A DNA stretch of 64,000 nt. Origin: Myxococcales bacterium (GTDB taxonomy: Bacteria > Myxococcota > Kuafuiibacteriia > Kuafuiibacteriales > Kuafuiibacteriaceae). The notes under the pieces were generated by a model that had not been told where the DNA came from, made no database searches, and worked only from the letters and a program-made list of their open reading frames with translations. The position numbers and the translations under genes are program-made. Positions 30,801-38,396 of the stretch are shown here, piece after piece. The stretch covers positions 1 through 64,000 of the forward strand of contig JAHQVK010000121.1 of NCBI GenBank assembly GCA_019634385.1. Direction: 5' to 3'. Numbering within the stretch: the first letter of the stretch is position 1; each line of letters opens with the position of its first letter.

Positions 30801-32017
30801 CTGAGTTTCCCGAAGTCAAAGCCCTAGCTCAACGATTTGAAATGGCCAAGCTCGTGGGGCTCGATAATCCCTACTTCTCCGTCCATGCCGGAACTGCTCG
30901 GGATACCAGCGTGGTCGACGGGAAGGAACTCGTTCATTTTTCGGGCTATAACTACTTGGGTTTCTCCGGCCGAGCCGAGGTAGTAGCTTCGGCACAAGAA
31001 GCAGCTGGTAGATATGGAACATCAGTATCTGCAAGTCGGGTGGCTTCGGGCGAGCGCCCAATTCATCGTGAGTTGGAGCAAGGTATCGCTGAGCATCTTG
31101 GTGTAGATGACGCGATTCTTTATGTAAGCGGTCACGCCACCAATGTTACCACCGTAGGACATATCCTCGATAAGGAGGACCTAGTTATCCACGACGCCCT
31201 GATTCACGACAGTATTTTTCAAGGCATAAAACTATCTGGTGCCGCCCGTCGTCCTTTCGCTCATAACAGTATAGATTCGCTGGAACATATACTGGCCAAT
31301 GTAAGATCTAACTTCAGGCGAGTCTTAATATGTGTTGAGGGCATCTACTCCATGGATGGAGACATTTGTGATCTGCCCAACTTGCTGCGGCTAAAGAAGA
31401 AGTATCAATGTTTACTTTTGGTCGACGAAGCTCACTCAATCGGTGTTCTTGGTCACCAAGGTCGAGGCGTGGGACACCACTTTAGGGGCCTTAATCCTCG
31501 AGATGTTGATCTATGGATGGGCACGCTGAGCAAGTCATTCGCCTCCGTAGGAGGTTATATTGCTGGCAGCACAGCGCTGATCGAGTACCTCAAATATACC
31601 GCACCTGGGTTCGTCTACTCCGTGGGGCTTGCTCCACCGAACGTCGCCGCCGCGATGACTTCCCTTCAGCTCATGCAGCAGGAACCGGAAGTAGTTGAGC
31701 GACTCAGGTCAAATTCTCTCTTCTTTTTGAAGGCTTGCAAAAAACTGGGCCTCGATACCGGCTTGGCCGCAGGGGCCGCGGTGGTGCCGGTTATCGTTGG
31801 TGATTCATTAACCTGCATGCAGTTATCATCAACCCTCAAAGAGAAGGGTATCAACGTCCAGCCCATTGTGTATCCAGCCGTTGAGGACGAATCGTCTCGA
31901 CTAAGATTCTTTATCTCCTCCCTCCACAGTGAAGAACAGCTCCTGTTTGCAGCCCAAACAACCCGCGATGCGCTAGATGAGCTTCGCTCGGTTGAGACCG
32001 ATCGAGCGCAGATATAG
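24833..32017 (+). CDS. Polyketide synthase KS-AT-ACP-KR-DH fused to C-terminal alpha-oxoamine synthase (PLP)
   Basis: KS: DSACASAS, EAHGTATSIGDPVE, KGNIGHAMSAAG; AT: GHSLGEFSAL, HAFHSPLM; ACP: LGFDSLMVADL (~28.19 kb); KR: TGGAGEIGS and SSWAGRFGNARQADYSAANE; DH: HPYLEDHRLNGQPVVP (~29.81 kb); AOS: DEAHSIGVLGHQGRG, GTLSKSFASVGGYIAG (~31.4-31.6 kb). ORF opens at 24788. Confidence 0.94.
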   Translation: MSRKLQDSLQSPIAIVGVGCRFPKAKDADAFWSLIEEGQVTFQEIPKERWDHTTFYSDNQRDIDKSWTASGSFIEEFQEFAALHYGIAPRRLEVMDPQQRLLIESTRWAIQDAGYERRGFDRRRTGVFFGVSVSEFKNIAQSRVHAMQLAGGDFGPPAGNQELRQAILGMAARVAPMRAFHLSGSLTALAAASVAQTFDLGGPAYIIDSACASASIAVHDAMLNLRTGALDYAVAGGVYLNLSPDNLVAFTKIGAISPEGICRPFDHRSSGFVQSDGVGVLMLRRLDDAIRDGDRIHAVLIGTGCNNDGRGEGPMTPRTEGQVEVLNLAYADAGISPGSVAYFEAHGTATSIGDPVEVKALGEVLNRTAKTSPAWIGSVKGNIGHAMSAAGIAGLIKAIKIIQHQMVPPQPGFEKLNPRLEMDQYPLKVSTKRHTLEAVAGHPLRVAVSSFGFGGTNSHLILEAPPISPRTTKVAEPLEIGLQSNHEPQSAEPEAIIVTAGSLSLLAIYLEKLAKYISEGDGRKISLADFAFTLNARRDHERYRAVIGAQTPADLIQNLQTAAAAIDSSAVLPLTISPHAIILDAGPVEERRSPKIAYLFPGQGAQQTGLLAGIRDRFPAFAHALNQFEESLSDLLVKPLSSYLYPNKPDSAAEAELTRTEVCQPAMAAANLALLGVLNEVGIQAHVSLGHSLGEFSALSSAGVLNTADTVRLVAQRGQAMNDLDLKDTGSMAAIMTDKSTTMSAIKDINGVEIANVNHPRQVSISGTTTAVEQACETLVRSGHDVRKLNVSHAFHSPLMEGIRSQFRECLAPLHLDHPRHIVASCVASEVYTADAGRTRLVLEDHATTPVDFVRGLHQASEAGADLYIQVGAGTTLLSFVRATLGKNVRTIALAPFEDDRGYMFIRAMCTLAALGVDINFEALYGSNTRRVATLPETPLVRQKYWVIKEQTQPLADMNHALPKPSTPSVHVAASPTDPSAINDAIEKQALSSEMITLFEKQAEIIRTHAAILSAQNQLLLGNKSDTVEKLLQLPLSTDLEVSGSTPSVISNPSRIVTKSNNRQEMASPPPLTPMEEAPRPTELESATVPQKVLDIISKISAFPKDSIRKEQKLVDELGFDSLMVADLGGAIEAQFPAVGALPPTLFSLETTVGDIADHLVLSLQSTPAEQVSTDKRSSQLKVDRYTVLPLATPRTLNSGHKVRGETWLVTEDGSKLSAEISKALVKHEVQLIRIILTQEDVSPPAAFSFSAPNLWPEKSIEALAVALERAGIQLNGYIHAAGFSVSSTSADPIRPIRLLHPLASAFNVERLGVVLSLGGNLGLTRTASLRRNLLQTVMLGYAKALRRERPRQVVRCLDIDPHVDSKKNAQWIVEELLSDDTCVEVGFDGAQRLIPHLSVVESTQTTRTLGTHDVVLITGGAGEIGSVVARWAVGQHPKGVIIAGRRPANAQINQLLSELSSAKCTVAYVSADVTKPEALEGATRVFVDRVGKVTVAIHAAGVIEDALVENKTLESIQRVMNTKIRGAQALVQAFPELRDLILFSSWAGRFGNARQADYSAANELLDRLAVAGTGSTRTISIGWPPWSDTQMVTSIPESLRHMMEHQGVTFLTQQEGLAVFRNIFESQARGMEIVGRDLPKHEWSVRVEEFFDLQRHPYLEDHRLNGQPVVPLASVIDWIVTVFQQQHPHHLQPVLVENLKLARGIMGDQKAILYMSGRVLQDGTITAEVEVTTGPDKIPAYRAQVRSQHKLEPIVPIELSGPPSTAPLTLNAFYNEYTFHGPMLRGIKRLNRSTDAGISGIVKASNPKTWWPDGTRTRWSVDPLIVDGSFQLAGYWLHTHHRKAGFPTGLGRLTLFRPFGREVHCTVRLEQVNEVGFSGHIWYADAEGQPYACLENIQGRFADLDAGQAIQNESLEPQAEEAQPTPIVLKAEIHPSGRTNGLIPRNGHDPAVRGAQGQDSKVIISPPPNAESTLETYIPEVPEESWKIAEFPEVKALAQRFEMAKLVGLDNPYFSVHAGTARDTSVVDGKELVHFSGYNYLGFSGRAEVVASAQEAAGRYGTSVSASRVASGERPIHRELEQGIAEHLGVDDAILYVSGHATNVTTVGHILDKEDLVIHDALIHDSIFQGIKLSGAARRPFAHNSIDSLEHILANVRSNFRRVLICVEGIYSMDGDICDLPNLLRLKKKYQCLLLVDEAHSIGVLGHQGRGVGHHFRGLNPRDVDLWMGTLSKSFASVGGYIAGSTALIEYLKYTAPGFVYSVGLAPPNVAAAMTSLQLMQQEPEVVERLRSNSLFFLKACKKLGLDTGLAAGAAVVPVIVGDSLTCMQLSSTLKEKGINVQPIVYPAVEDESSRLRFFISSLHSEEQLLFAAQTTRDALDELRSVETDRAQI

Positions 32018-32130
32018 GGCCACAAGGCTTGAGCAGTCCAAACCCCGCGCGGGATGAGCTTCCGCTCGGTTGAAACCGATCGAGCACAGGTATCGAGCCA
32101 CAGGGCTTGAGCAGTCCGAGCCCCGCGGGG
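31976..32130. repeat. Imperfect tandem repeat, ~77-78-bp unit x2, spanning the PKS stop codon
   Basis: gatgagcttcgctcggttgagaccgatcgagcgcagatatagggccacaaggcttgagcagtcc... repeated as gatgagcttccgctcggttgaaaccgatcgagcacaggtatcgagccacagggcttgagcagtcc... Confidence 0.85.
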
Positions 32131-32210
32131 AATGTAAATATCGGCCGCGTGAGCAGCCCGGGCAAACCGGCCTCGAACGCGGCTGTGGATATACGAACTC
32201 AGTTGAGAGT

Positions 32211-32329
32211 CTAGTCATCTTTGTGAAGGGTCAGCCCCGGAGGGGCCCGAAAGGGGCGCGAAGCCACCGACCCCTCACACATGTGGGAAACAAGTCAGAA
32301 CGCGGTCCGGAGTTTGAAAACCCGCCCTA
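32211..32329. mobile_element. Family C palindromic element, 5'-truncated copy
   Basis: Shares gaagccaccgacccctcacacatgtgggaaacaagtcagaacgcggtccggagttt with 36.2-36.35 kb. Confidence 0.75.
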
Positions 32330-33295
32330 TTGCTCCAATGAGAGAGTTGGTTTTTTCTGGGCCCCCTTCATCATCGGCTCAATCCACTGAGCCAACGCTC
32401 CCTCCGAGTACTCACTAGGCTCATATTCCTGCATCATCACCCGACCTAAGCGACGCTCAACTTCGATCATGTTTGCCGGACGGTGCTCTGGACTCTGGTT
32501 TAGCATTTGGTGGACCAAAAGCACCACAGCTAGAGGGAGATCAGGTCGGCGATGAGATGCATCCAATCTCGGAACCTCCGCCTGCTGGACCTTCCGCATG
32601 ATTGCAAGATCCGAATCACCTCTAAACAATGGCTCACCGCTTAACACCTCCCAAAGTACTATACCCAAGGAAAATATATCTGAACGATGGTCAAGAATAT
32701 GCCCCATAGTTTGCTCAGGTGACATATAGCCAACTTTGCCTTTTATCATTCCCGTTTGGGTTCGAGATTTTCTCTGGCTCGCTTTAGCTATCCCGAAGTC
32801 TAGAATCTTAACTCGCCCCATTTTATCTAGCATAATATTGTGCGGAGAAATATCTCGATGAACAATACCCAAATCGCGACCACGATATGATCGTCTTGTA
32901 TGAACATAAGCTAGCGCTCGTGAGACTGATACCCCTAGTCGTAACAACAGAGGTAGCGGCATACTACCACATGTATCACACGTATATATTTTTATCCTTC
33001 GGAGATCAACACCATGAACGAGCTCCATAACCTGCGCATATTTCCCTTTCACACGAAAGCCATCGAAAGTAGCTACAATATTCTCATGGCGAAGACGGCG
33101 AGCCAATTGCAGCTCATCCTCAAACATTTTGAGGTACTCGGGGTCCTCTTGATGATGAGGCTGCATAAACTTCAGAGCAAACTCATCTTCTTCTCCCTGT
33201 GCAGCCCATATTTCTGCCATACCTCCCATCGCTACTCGTCGCGTTAGAGTATATGATCCAAAACGAAAACCCGGACGAAGATAAACCAATTGCAT
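32327..33295 (-). CDS. Ser/Thr protein kinase
   Basis: RVAMGGMAEIWAA, FALKFMQ, IVHRDISPHNIML, KILDFGIAKAS, VGYMSPEQTMG. Confidence 0.93.
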   Translation of the reverse strand: MQLVYLRPGFRFGSYTLTRRVAMGGMAEIWAAQGEEDEFALKFMQPHHQEDPEYLKMFEDELQLARRLRHENIVATFDGFRVKGKYAQVMELVHGVDLRRIKIYTCDTCGSMPLPLLLRLGVSVSRALAYVHTRRSYRGRDLGIVHRDISPHNIMLDKMGRVKILDFGIAKASQRKSRTQTGMIKGKVGYMSPEQTMGHILDHRSDIFSLGIVLWEVLSGEPLFRGDSDLAIMRKVQQAEVPRLDASHRRPDLPLAVVLLVHQMLNQSPEHRPANMIEVERRLGRVMMQEYEPSEYSEGALAQWIEPMMKGAQKKPTLSLEQ

Positions 33296-33316
33296 GACGC
33301 CCCATATCTATCTAAA

Positions 33317-34408
33317 TCATGGCATACCAAGTAAGGATGACACCCAAGTCAGCACCAATAGCGTAAGAATGAACCCTATGAGAAACGAGATGAATCTCTG
33401 CAGAAGTATCCTTCGCTTTCGCGCAGCATTTCGAAATTTTGAAGACAGATCTCCTGCGATATACTCTCTAAAACGTATGATCAAGGTATCATTTACCGAG
33501 GATGATAACTGACTATCTTGAGATGCCATCGTTAGAGTCATAGCCACAGTCGAACCCGTTTCCGATTGGACTGGGCCGGCCGCTGGAGACCAGGCCTGTG
33601 GGCCCCCATGCTCGATGAACTTGCCTTGACACTCCCAAGTTGATGGAACAGGCGTTTCTATCTCTCCCCCATGATGTTTCGCCATCCATCTAGCCAGCGG
33701 CATTCTGCCATCAACGTCATCTTCCCCTCCAAGACATCGATAGAAAATGCGTGCCAGTTCATCGTCAACTTCTCTCGCTGAAGCTAATGGCTTTGCGGGC
33801 GACAAGAGACTATCTACTTCCCTAGGTATCTCACCCATAATTACTCGAGAGCTATGCAACTTCCGAAGTAAACCTAAACCATTATCGACGATTCCCTGGG
33901 TAAGACGCGAACCAGACAGGCTCAACAGTGGAAAACCTGGATCAACCAGAACTTCACCGGTCCTACGAATCCATACCGTTGCCAACCGTAGTTCTAGTTG
34001 CTCTATCCCCACACTCTGCGCATGCCGTAGAACGGAAAACACTTGGCGTAGCAACCAAACAGAGGTGACCATTGATATTTGAAAGCCTTTTGCTACGCAG
34101 GCTTGGAGATCTAGCCCATCGATGTACTCAAAAGCTAGTGCCAGCTCATTGGTAAGCGGAAGCGTACCACACGATGCAACTGCATTGGGATGTCCAACCC
34201 GGTCTGCAGCGTCTGCCACCGACTCAAAACGTTCGGCCCAGACTTTTCGACTAGGCTTCTCGAGATTGACCAACCGCCGAACCATCAACCTCCGGGGAAA
34301 CTCGCTATCCACCCGGGAACGCCCATACCAGTCCTCAAACGGTCCCACCTCCCGAATTCGTCGTAGTAGCCGAACATCGTGATCAGGTTGCTGCATCGAC
34401 GGCGTCAC
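33317..34408 (-). CDS. Probable pseudokinase with C-terminal TM segment
   Basis: Kinase-like fold pattern (ELALAFEYIDGLDLQACV... SVGIEQLELRLATVWIRRTGEVLVDPGFPLL) without HRD/DFG; C-terminal RFISFLIGFILTLLVLTWVSSLLG. Confidence 0.7.
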   Translation of the reverse strand: MTPSMQQPDHDVRLLRRIREVGPFEDWYGRSRVDSEFPRRLMVRRLVNLEKPSRKVWAERFESVADAADRVGHPNAVASCGTLPLTNELALAFEYIDGLDLQACVAKGFQISMVTSVWLLRQVFSVLRHAQSVGIEQLELRLATVWIRRTGEVLVDPGFPLLSLSGSRLTQGIVDNGLGLLRKLHSSRVIMGEIPREVDSLLSPAKPLASAREVDDELARIFYRCLGGEDDVDGRMPLARWMAKHHGGEIETPVPSTWECQGKFIEHGGPQAWSPAAGPVQSETGSTVAMTLTMASQDSQLSSSVNDTLIIRFREYIAGDLSSKFRNAARKRRILLQRFISFLIGFILTLLVLTWVSSLLGMP

Positions 34409-34553
34409 CGACCACTAGAGTCGCTCAGGTCGCGCCAATGTAAAAGCTACAAACCATTGTTCTGTACATAAACTCGCCAGGTAATGTTTATGAAATACGG
34501 AGGCAACAGCCACGGGTTGTCGCTCTTGGTAAGAATACGGCGGTGACCCTACA

Positions 34554-36023
34554 ATGGAACTGAACAAGTCACACACGAAACAGAGTTCAAAACCTTTCGA
34601 AGTTCTCGTAGTTGAGGACGAACCTGAGCATTTAGCATCACTCAAGCGTCTTTTCGAAAGGGAAGGCCTAATCGTACATACCGCGGCCTCCGGTGAGCTA
34701 GCCTTAGAGGTCCTGCGTTCGCAGGACCTAACTCTTATAATATCTGACATCATGCTACCTGGGTTGAGTGGTATCGAGCTACTCAAAGCCACCAAAACAC
34801 TTCGTCCTCGCGCAGATGTTGTGGTTATGACCGCTTATGGCTCTATCGAACTTGCTGTAGAAGCCATGCGAGCGGGGGCTTATGACTTCATTCAAAAACC
34901 ACTCAAGGCCACACTGATTCGCCAGGTGGTACGACGGGCATTGGAAAAACAACGTCTTGCGGCAGAGAACATCATGCTCCGGCGAGAGCTAGCTCAGGTG
35001 ATGTCTAGTGGGGACAAAACTCGGACGATTATTGGTCGGTCCCCAGCAATGCAAGCCACCATGGAGATGATCCATCAAGCAGCACCCTCAACCGCCACAG
35101 TTTTCTTACACGGTGAATCAGGCACCGGTAAAGAACTGCTTGCTCGGGCACTTCATGAATGCTCTCCACGGGCGACCAAACCATTCGTGGTCGTAAACTG
35201 TGCTGCCCTCCCAGAAGCTATTCTTGAAGCTGAACTATTTGGGTACGAAAAGGGAGCCTTTACTGGGGCTTCTGCAACTAAAGAGGGTCGTATTGAGAAA
35301 GCTCAAGACGGAACACTCTTTCTTGACGAGGTCGGAGAACTATCACTACCTGTACAAGCAAAGTTACTACGGGTTCTGCAGGAAGGTGAGTTTGAACGAT
35401 TGGGTAGTAACCAAACCCGCTCGATAGATTTTCGACTAGTATCTGCAACCAACCGGGAGCTAGAACAGCTTGTTCAAAAGAATGAGTTCCGAGAAGATTT
35501 GTACTATCGACTGAATGTCATTGGTATTACCATTGCGCCTCTCCGAGAACGTCCGGAAGACCTAGCTCTCTTGGTCAATCACTTCCTCCGACGTTTCTCG
35601 GCCAAAAACGACAAAAATGTCCTTGGTTTGAGCAAGGAAGCGATGGACATGATCGCCAGATGGCGGTGGCCAGGAAACGTACGCGAACTAGAGAACGTCA
35701 TCGAACGAGCCGTAGTCCTCAGCCGAAATGAAATTTTGACTCCTGAGGACCTGCCTCAACCACTGCGTACAGTTCAAACTAGCAACGATCCCAATCCTAT
35801 ACGTCGTGAATCTAGAGGAATCCTCATTCCCATAGGGACCAAACTTGAGGATGTAGAAAGAGAACTCATTTATGCCACCTTGCAAGAGACAAACGGCGAT
35901 AAGACACTGGCAGCTCAACTGCTTGGCATCGCTGCTCGGACTATTTATCGTAAATTAGATAAACTTGAGACTCAGCGTAGTCTCGAACAGCACACAGCTA
36001 CCACTTCGGACCAACAAACATGA
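34554..36023 (+). CDS. Sigma-54-dependent NtrC-family response regulator
   Basis: Receiver (VLVVEDEPEHL, LIISDIMLPGLSG, VVVMTAYGS, IQKPLK), AAA+ GESGTGKELLARAL, GAFTGA, C-terminal Fis HTH LAAQLLGIAARTIYRKLDKL. Confidence 0.96.
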   Translation: MELNKSHTKQSSKPFEVLVVEDEPEHLASLKRLFEREGLIVHTAASGELALEVLRSQDLTLIISDIMLPGLSGIELLKATKTLRPRADVVVMTAYGSIELAVEAMRAGAYDFIQKPLKATLIRQVVRRALEKQRLAAENIMLRRELAQVMSSGDKTRTIIGRSPAMQATMEMIHQAAPSTATVFLHGESGTGKELLARALHECSPRATKPFVVVNCAALPEAILEAELFGYEKGAFTGASATKEGRIEKAQDGTLFLDEVGELSLPVQAKLLRVLQEGEFERLGSNQTRSIDFRLVSATNRELEQLVQKNEFREDLYYRLNVIGITIAPLRERPEDLALLVNHFLRRFSAKNDKNVLGLSKEAMDMIARWRWPGNVRELENVIERAVVLSRNEILTPEDLPQPLRTVQTSNDPNPIRRESRGILIPIGTKLEDVERELIYATLQETNGDKTLAAQLLGIAARTIYRKLDKLETQRSLEQHTATTSDQQT

Positions 36024-36205
36024 TCCGACTCCCATAACGCTCCTCCCTGATGACAAAACTGCTTTTTAACGACCAACTGCTTTGAGCTGACCGGTGCTTT
36101 TGCTGACACGTCTCTGTAACGTAGGACGTAGTCTCTTGCTGGTTCCTAATTTGTTTAACTATCCGGCAACCTACGATTGTTCCCTCTCAGCGGGCACTGC
36201 TTGAA

Positions 36206-36358
36206 CTAGCTAAGGAGTGTCTTTAAACTCCAGCTGCGGAGATGACGCCGCATCCCGCGTTTGTGAGGGGCCCCGAAAGGGGGCGAAGCCACCGACGACC
36301 CCTCACACATGTGGGAAACAAGTCAGAACGCGGTCCGGAGTTTTAAGACACCCCCTAG
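36206..36358. mobile_element. Family C palindromic element copy (~150 bp)
   Basis: ctagctaaggagtgtctttaaactcc ... ccggagttttaagacaccccctag terminal inverted repeats; internal tgaggggcc...gacccctca. Confidence 0.78.
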
Positions 36359-36535
36359 CAGCCTGTTGATTTAGCCCTGTGTGTAGCTATCGAGCCAGGC
36401 TTTTCGTGAAACGTTCTGACGACGAGGCGAGCGTACCTGGCGGTACGCGACCGAGGAGAGACTTCTTGTGCTCAGGATGTTTCACGGAAAGACCGGCCGA
36501 TAGATGCCTGCAGGGCTAGATCAACAGGCTGCTAG
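36355..36535. mobile_element. Family B palindromic element copy 1 (~181 bp)
   Basis: ctagcagcctgttgatttagccctg ... cagggctagatcaacaggctgctag (25-bp TIR with one mismatch). Confidence 0.88.
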
Positions 36536-36539
36536 CTAG

Positions 36540-37883
36540 CTAGTAGATAGTCCGAGGATCATCCTGACCCGAAATTAGATATTTACGCGCTGGTGGTTGT
36601 ATAGATGATATTGTACTGGACTGGGGAGCGAGCCGAACATCAAGTTGCGAAAATGTATCCAAACATTGACCGGATCGAGTGAGCTCTAGAGCATTCGCCA
36701 AAAGGTTATCAGAAAGGCTTCCCAAGGGCCCACCAAGCTGATCATATAGTCGACAGTCTGGTTCGATACCCTCAACGGGAACTGACTGACCCGCTGCGTT
36801 TGTCCGTCGATAGTTAATGGCACTCAATACTTTATCGCAAAATTGGTAAGGAAAAGAGCCGAAGGGCTTACCAAAACTCTCTACTCCTACCACGCGCACT
36901 GATACATATGCCCGAAGAACATTCCATACTAGCTCACTCGCTGATGCCGTCCCCGGCCCAGTAATAATAACGACTTCTTCAAGTTTTGGTAGGCTATGCG
37001 TACGCTTTTCAAACGCAACATCATACACCGAGCTACAATCGGCATGCCGTTCATTGAAAGCTAAGGTGTATGCCAATTGGCCGTCCGCACCTTCACCTGC
37101 GATCAACCCCAGTAGGTGCTGACTCGCATCGGACCGCCCTCCACCATTCCAGCGAAGGTCAAGTATGAGCTTCGTGATATCAAACTGCCTTAGTGCAGCA
37201 AAGGCTACGTCTAGTTCTTGAATCGATCGTGACAAAAACGAGTCAAAAAATATGTATCCGGTCTGTCCATCAAACACCCTAACTACAGGCACGGTATACC
37301 GGGCAAAAGCTCCCTTCTCAAGAGTCACCGAAAACGTTTTCTGCGTACTTTCTCGGTACATCTGAAAAACAGCCTTTGCCGGCGCCAAGGCAGCACTGAG
37401 CTCCGAATTTCCCATATCAGCAAGGACCTCACCGTCAATGGATAGCACTCGATCGCCGCGGAGCAAACCAGCCTCCGACGCAGGCGTAGAAGGCTCGAGC
37501 TCATAGGTGCCAAACACTCGAGTCAGAAAAATATGTGTGCTATCCGGATCATCAGCTAAGCGATATCTACCAAGGCGAAAACCCCAGTCCCCAGGTACAA
37601 AGCCATCATTCCTGTCATCGCTCGCCTGGCGGGCCAGAAGGAAACTGTACCGGTCGGTTGGGGTTACCGTTGCAGTGATCGTGCTCAATAGTTCCACTGA
37701 AGAGGAAAATTGACCGAGATCTAGATCTGGGACTTGATCAGCAAATAAATAGGTATCCTTGAGGACATCGTATACAAAGTCTAACTCCTCTTCGAGAGAG
37801 CATGCCTCTGGAGTTTCTTCGATACGACCAAAGGAACACTCTCTTGTGGTACACCCAGAGCCCAGCCAAACGCTCACCAACAT
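36540..37883 (-). CDS. S41-family (C-terminal processing-like) peptidase, predicted lipoprotein (ORF opens at 38057)
   Basis: PDZ-like PASEAGLLRGDRVLSIDGE; LILDLRWNGGG; ITGPGTASASELVWNVLRAY; lipobox LGSGC. Confidence 0.88.
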   Translation of the reverse strand: MLVSVWLGSGCTTRECSFGRIEETPEACSLEEELDFVYDVLKDTYLFADQVPDLDLGQFSSSVELLSTITATVTPTDRYSFLLARQASDDRNDGFVPGDWGFRLGRYRLADDPDSTHIFLTRVFGTYELEPSTPASEAGLLRGDRVLSIDGEVLADMGNSELSAALAPAKAVFQMYRESTQKTFSVTLEKGAFARYTVPVVRVFDGQTGYIFFDSFLSRSIQELDVAFAALRQFDITKLILDLRWNGGGRSDASQHLLGLIAGEGADGQLAYTLAFNERHADCSSVYDVAFEKRTHSLPKLEEVVIITGPGTASASELVWNVLRAYVSVRVVGVESFGKPFGSFPYQFCDKVLSAINYRRTNAAGQSVPVEGIEPDCRLYDQLGGPLGSLSDNLLANALELTRSGQCLDTFSQLDVRLAPQSSTISSIQPPARKYLISGQDDPRTIY

Positions 37884-37950
37884 CCCAAGTATCAACCCGC
37901 GCACCCCACTAGATTGCGCGGAATCAAGCGTTCGGTAAAGGCTGATTGGG

Positions 37951-38394
37951 TTATGCTTCTTCCTGAACGGGTGAGGACAAGGCTTGCACAAGACCGGTCC
38001 AAGCCAACGTGACACACGGTAATCGAGTTGGAAATGAACGAACCCGCCGGAGAGCAACTAGTGCGGCCCATATTTGTTGTTGGTGCGCCGAGTGGTCATC
38101 TTGACTCAGCCAAGCTTCAAACCCCCCAATGTGAGTCATTAACTTGGCAACTGACCATCCCTGCATCCGCTCCGCCATCATAGAACCCGAAGCCCGAGCT
38201 ATCACACACCCACGCACCTGACAGCTGATTGCCTTTACATGTTCGCCTGACACCAGCAGCTCAACATCTACGCGATCCCCACATAACGGATTGCTCACCC
38301 GAGCATAATGGGTCCGCACCTCTAGTGCCTGACTGCATCGCGGATCTCGGTCATGAGCCAAAATTTCGGGATCGTACAGCGCGCGCGGGTCCAT
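37951..38394 (-). CDS. sufU: SufU/IscU-type Fe-S scaffold (ORF opens at 38538; M at 38394 likely)
   Basis: NPLCGDRVDVELLV...ISCQVRGCVIARASGSMMAERMQG; immediately downstream of sufS. Confidence 0.88.
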   Translation of the reverse strand: MDPRALYDPEILAHDRDPRCSQALEVRTHYARVSNPLCGDRVDVELLVSGEHVKAISCQVRGCVIARASGSMMAERMQGWSVAKLMTHIGGFEAWLSQDDHSAHQQQIWAALVALRRVRSFPTRLPCVTLAWTGLVQALSSPVQEEA

Positions 38395-38396
38395 AC

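Noticed and set aside
31911-32218. Two minus-strand ORFs with repeated peptide blocks
   Set aside because: Explained by the 77-bp tandem DNA repeat and antisense to the PKS C-terminus.
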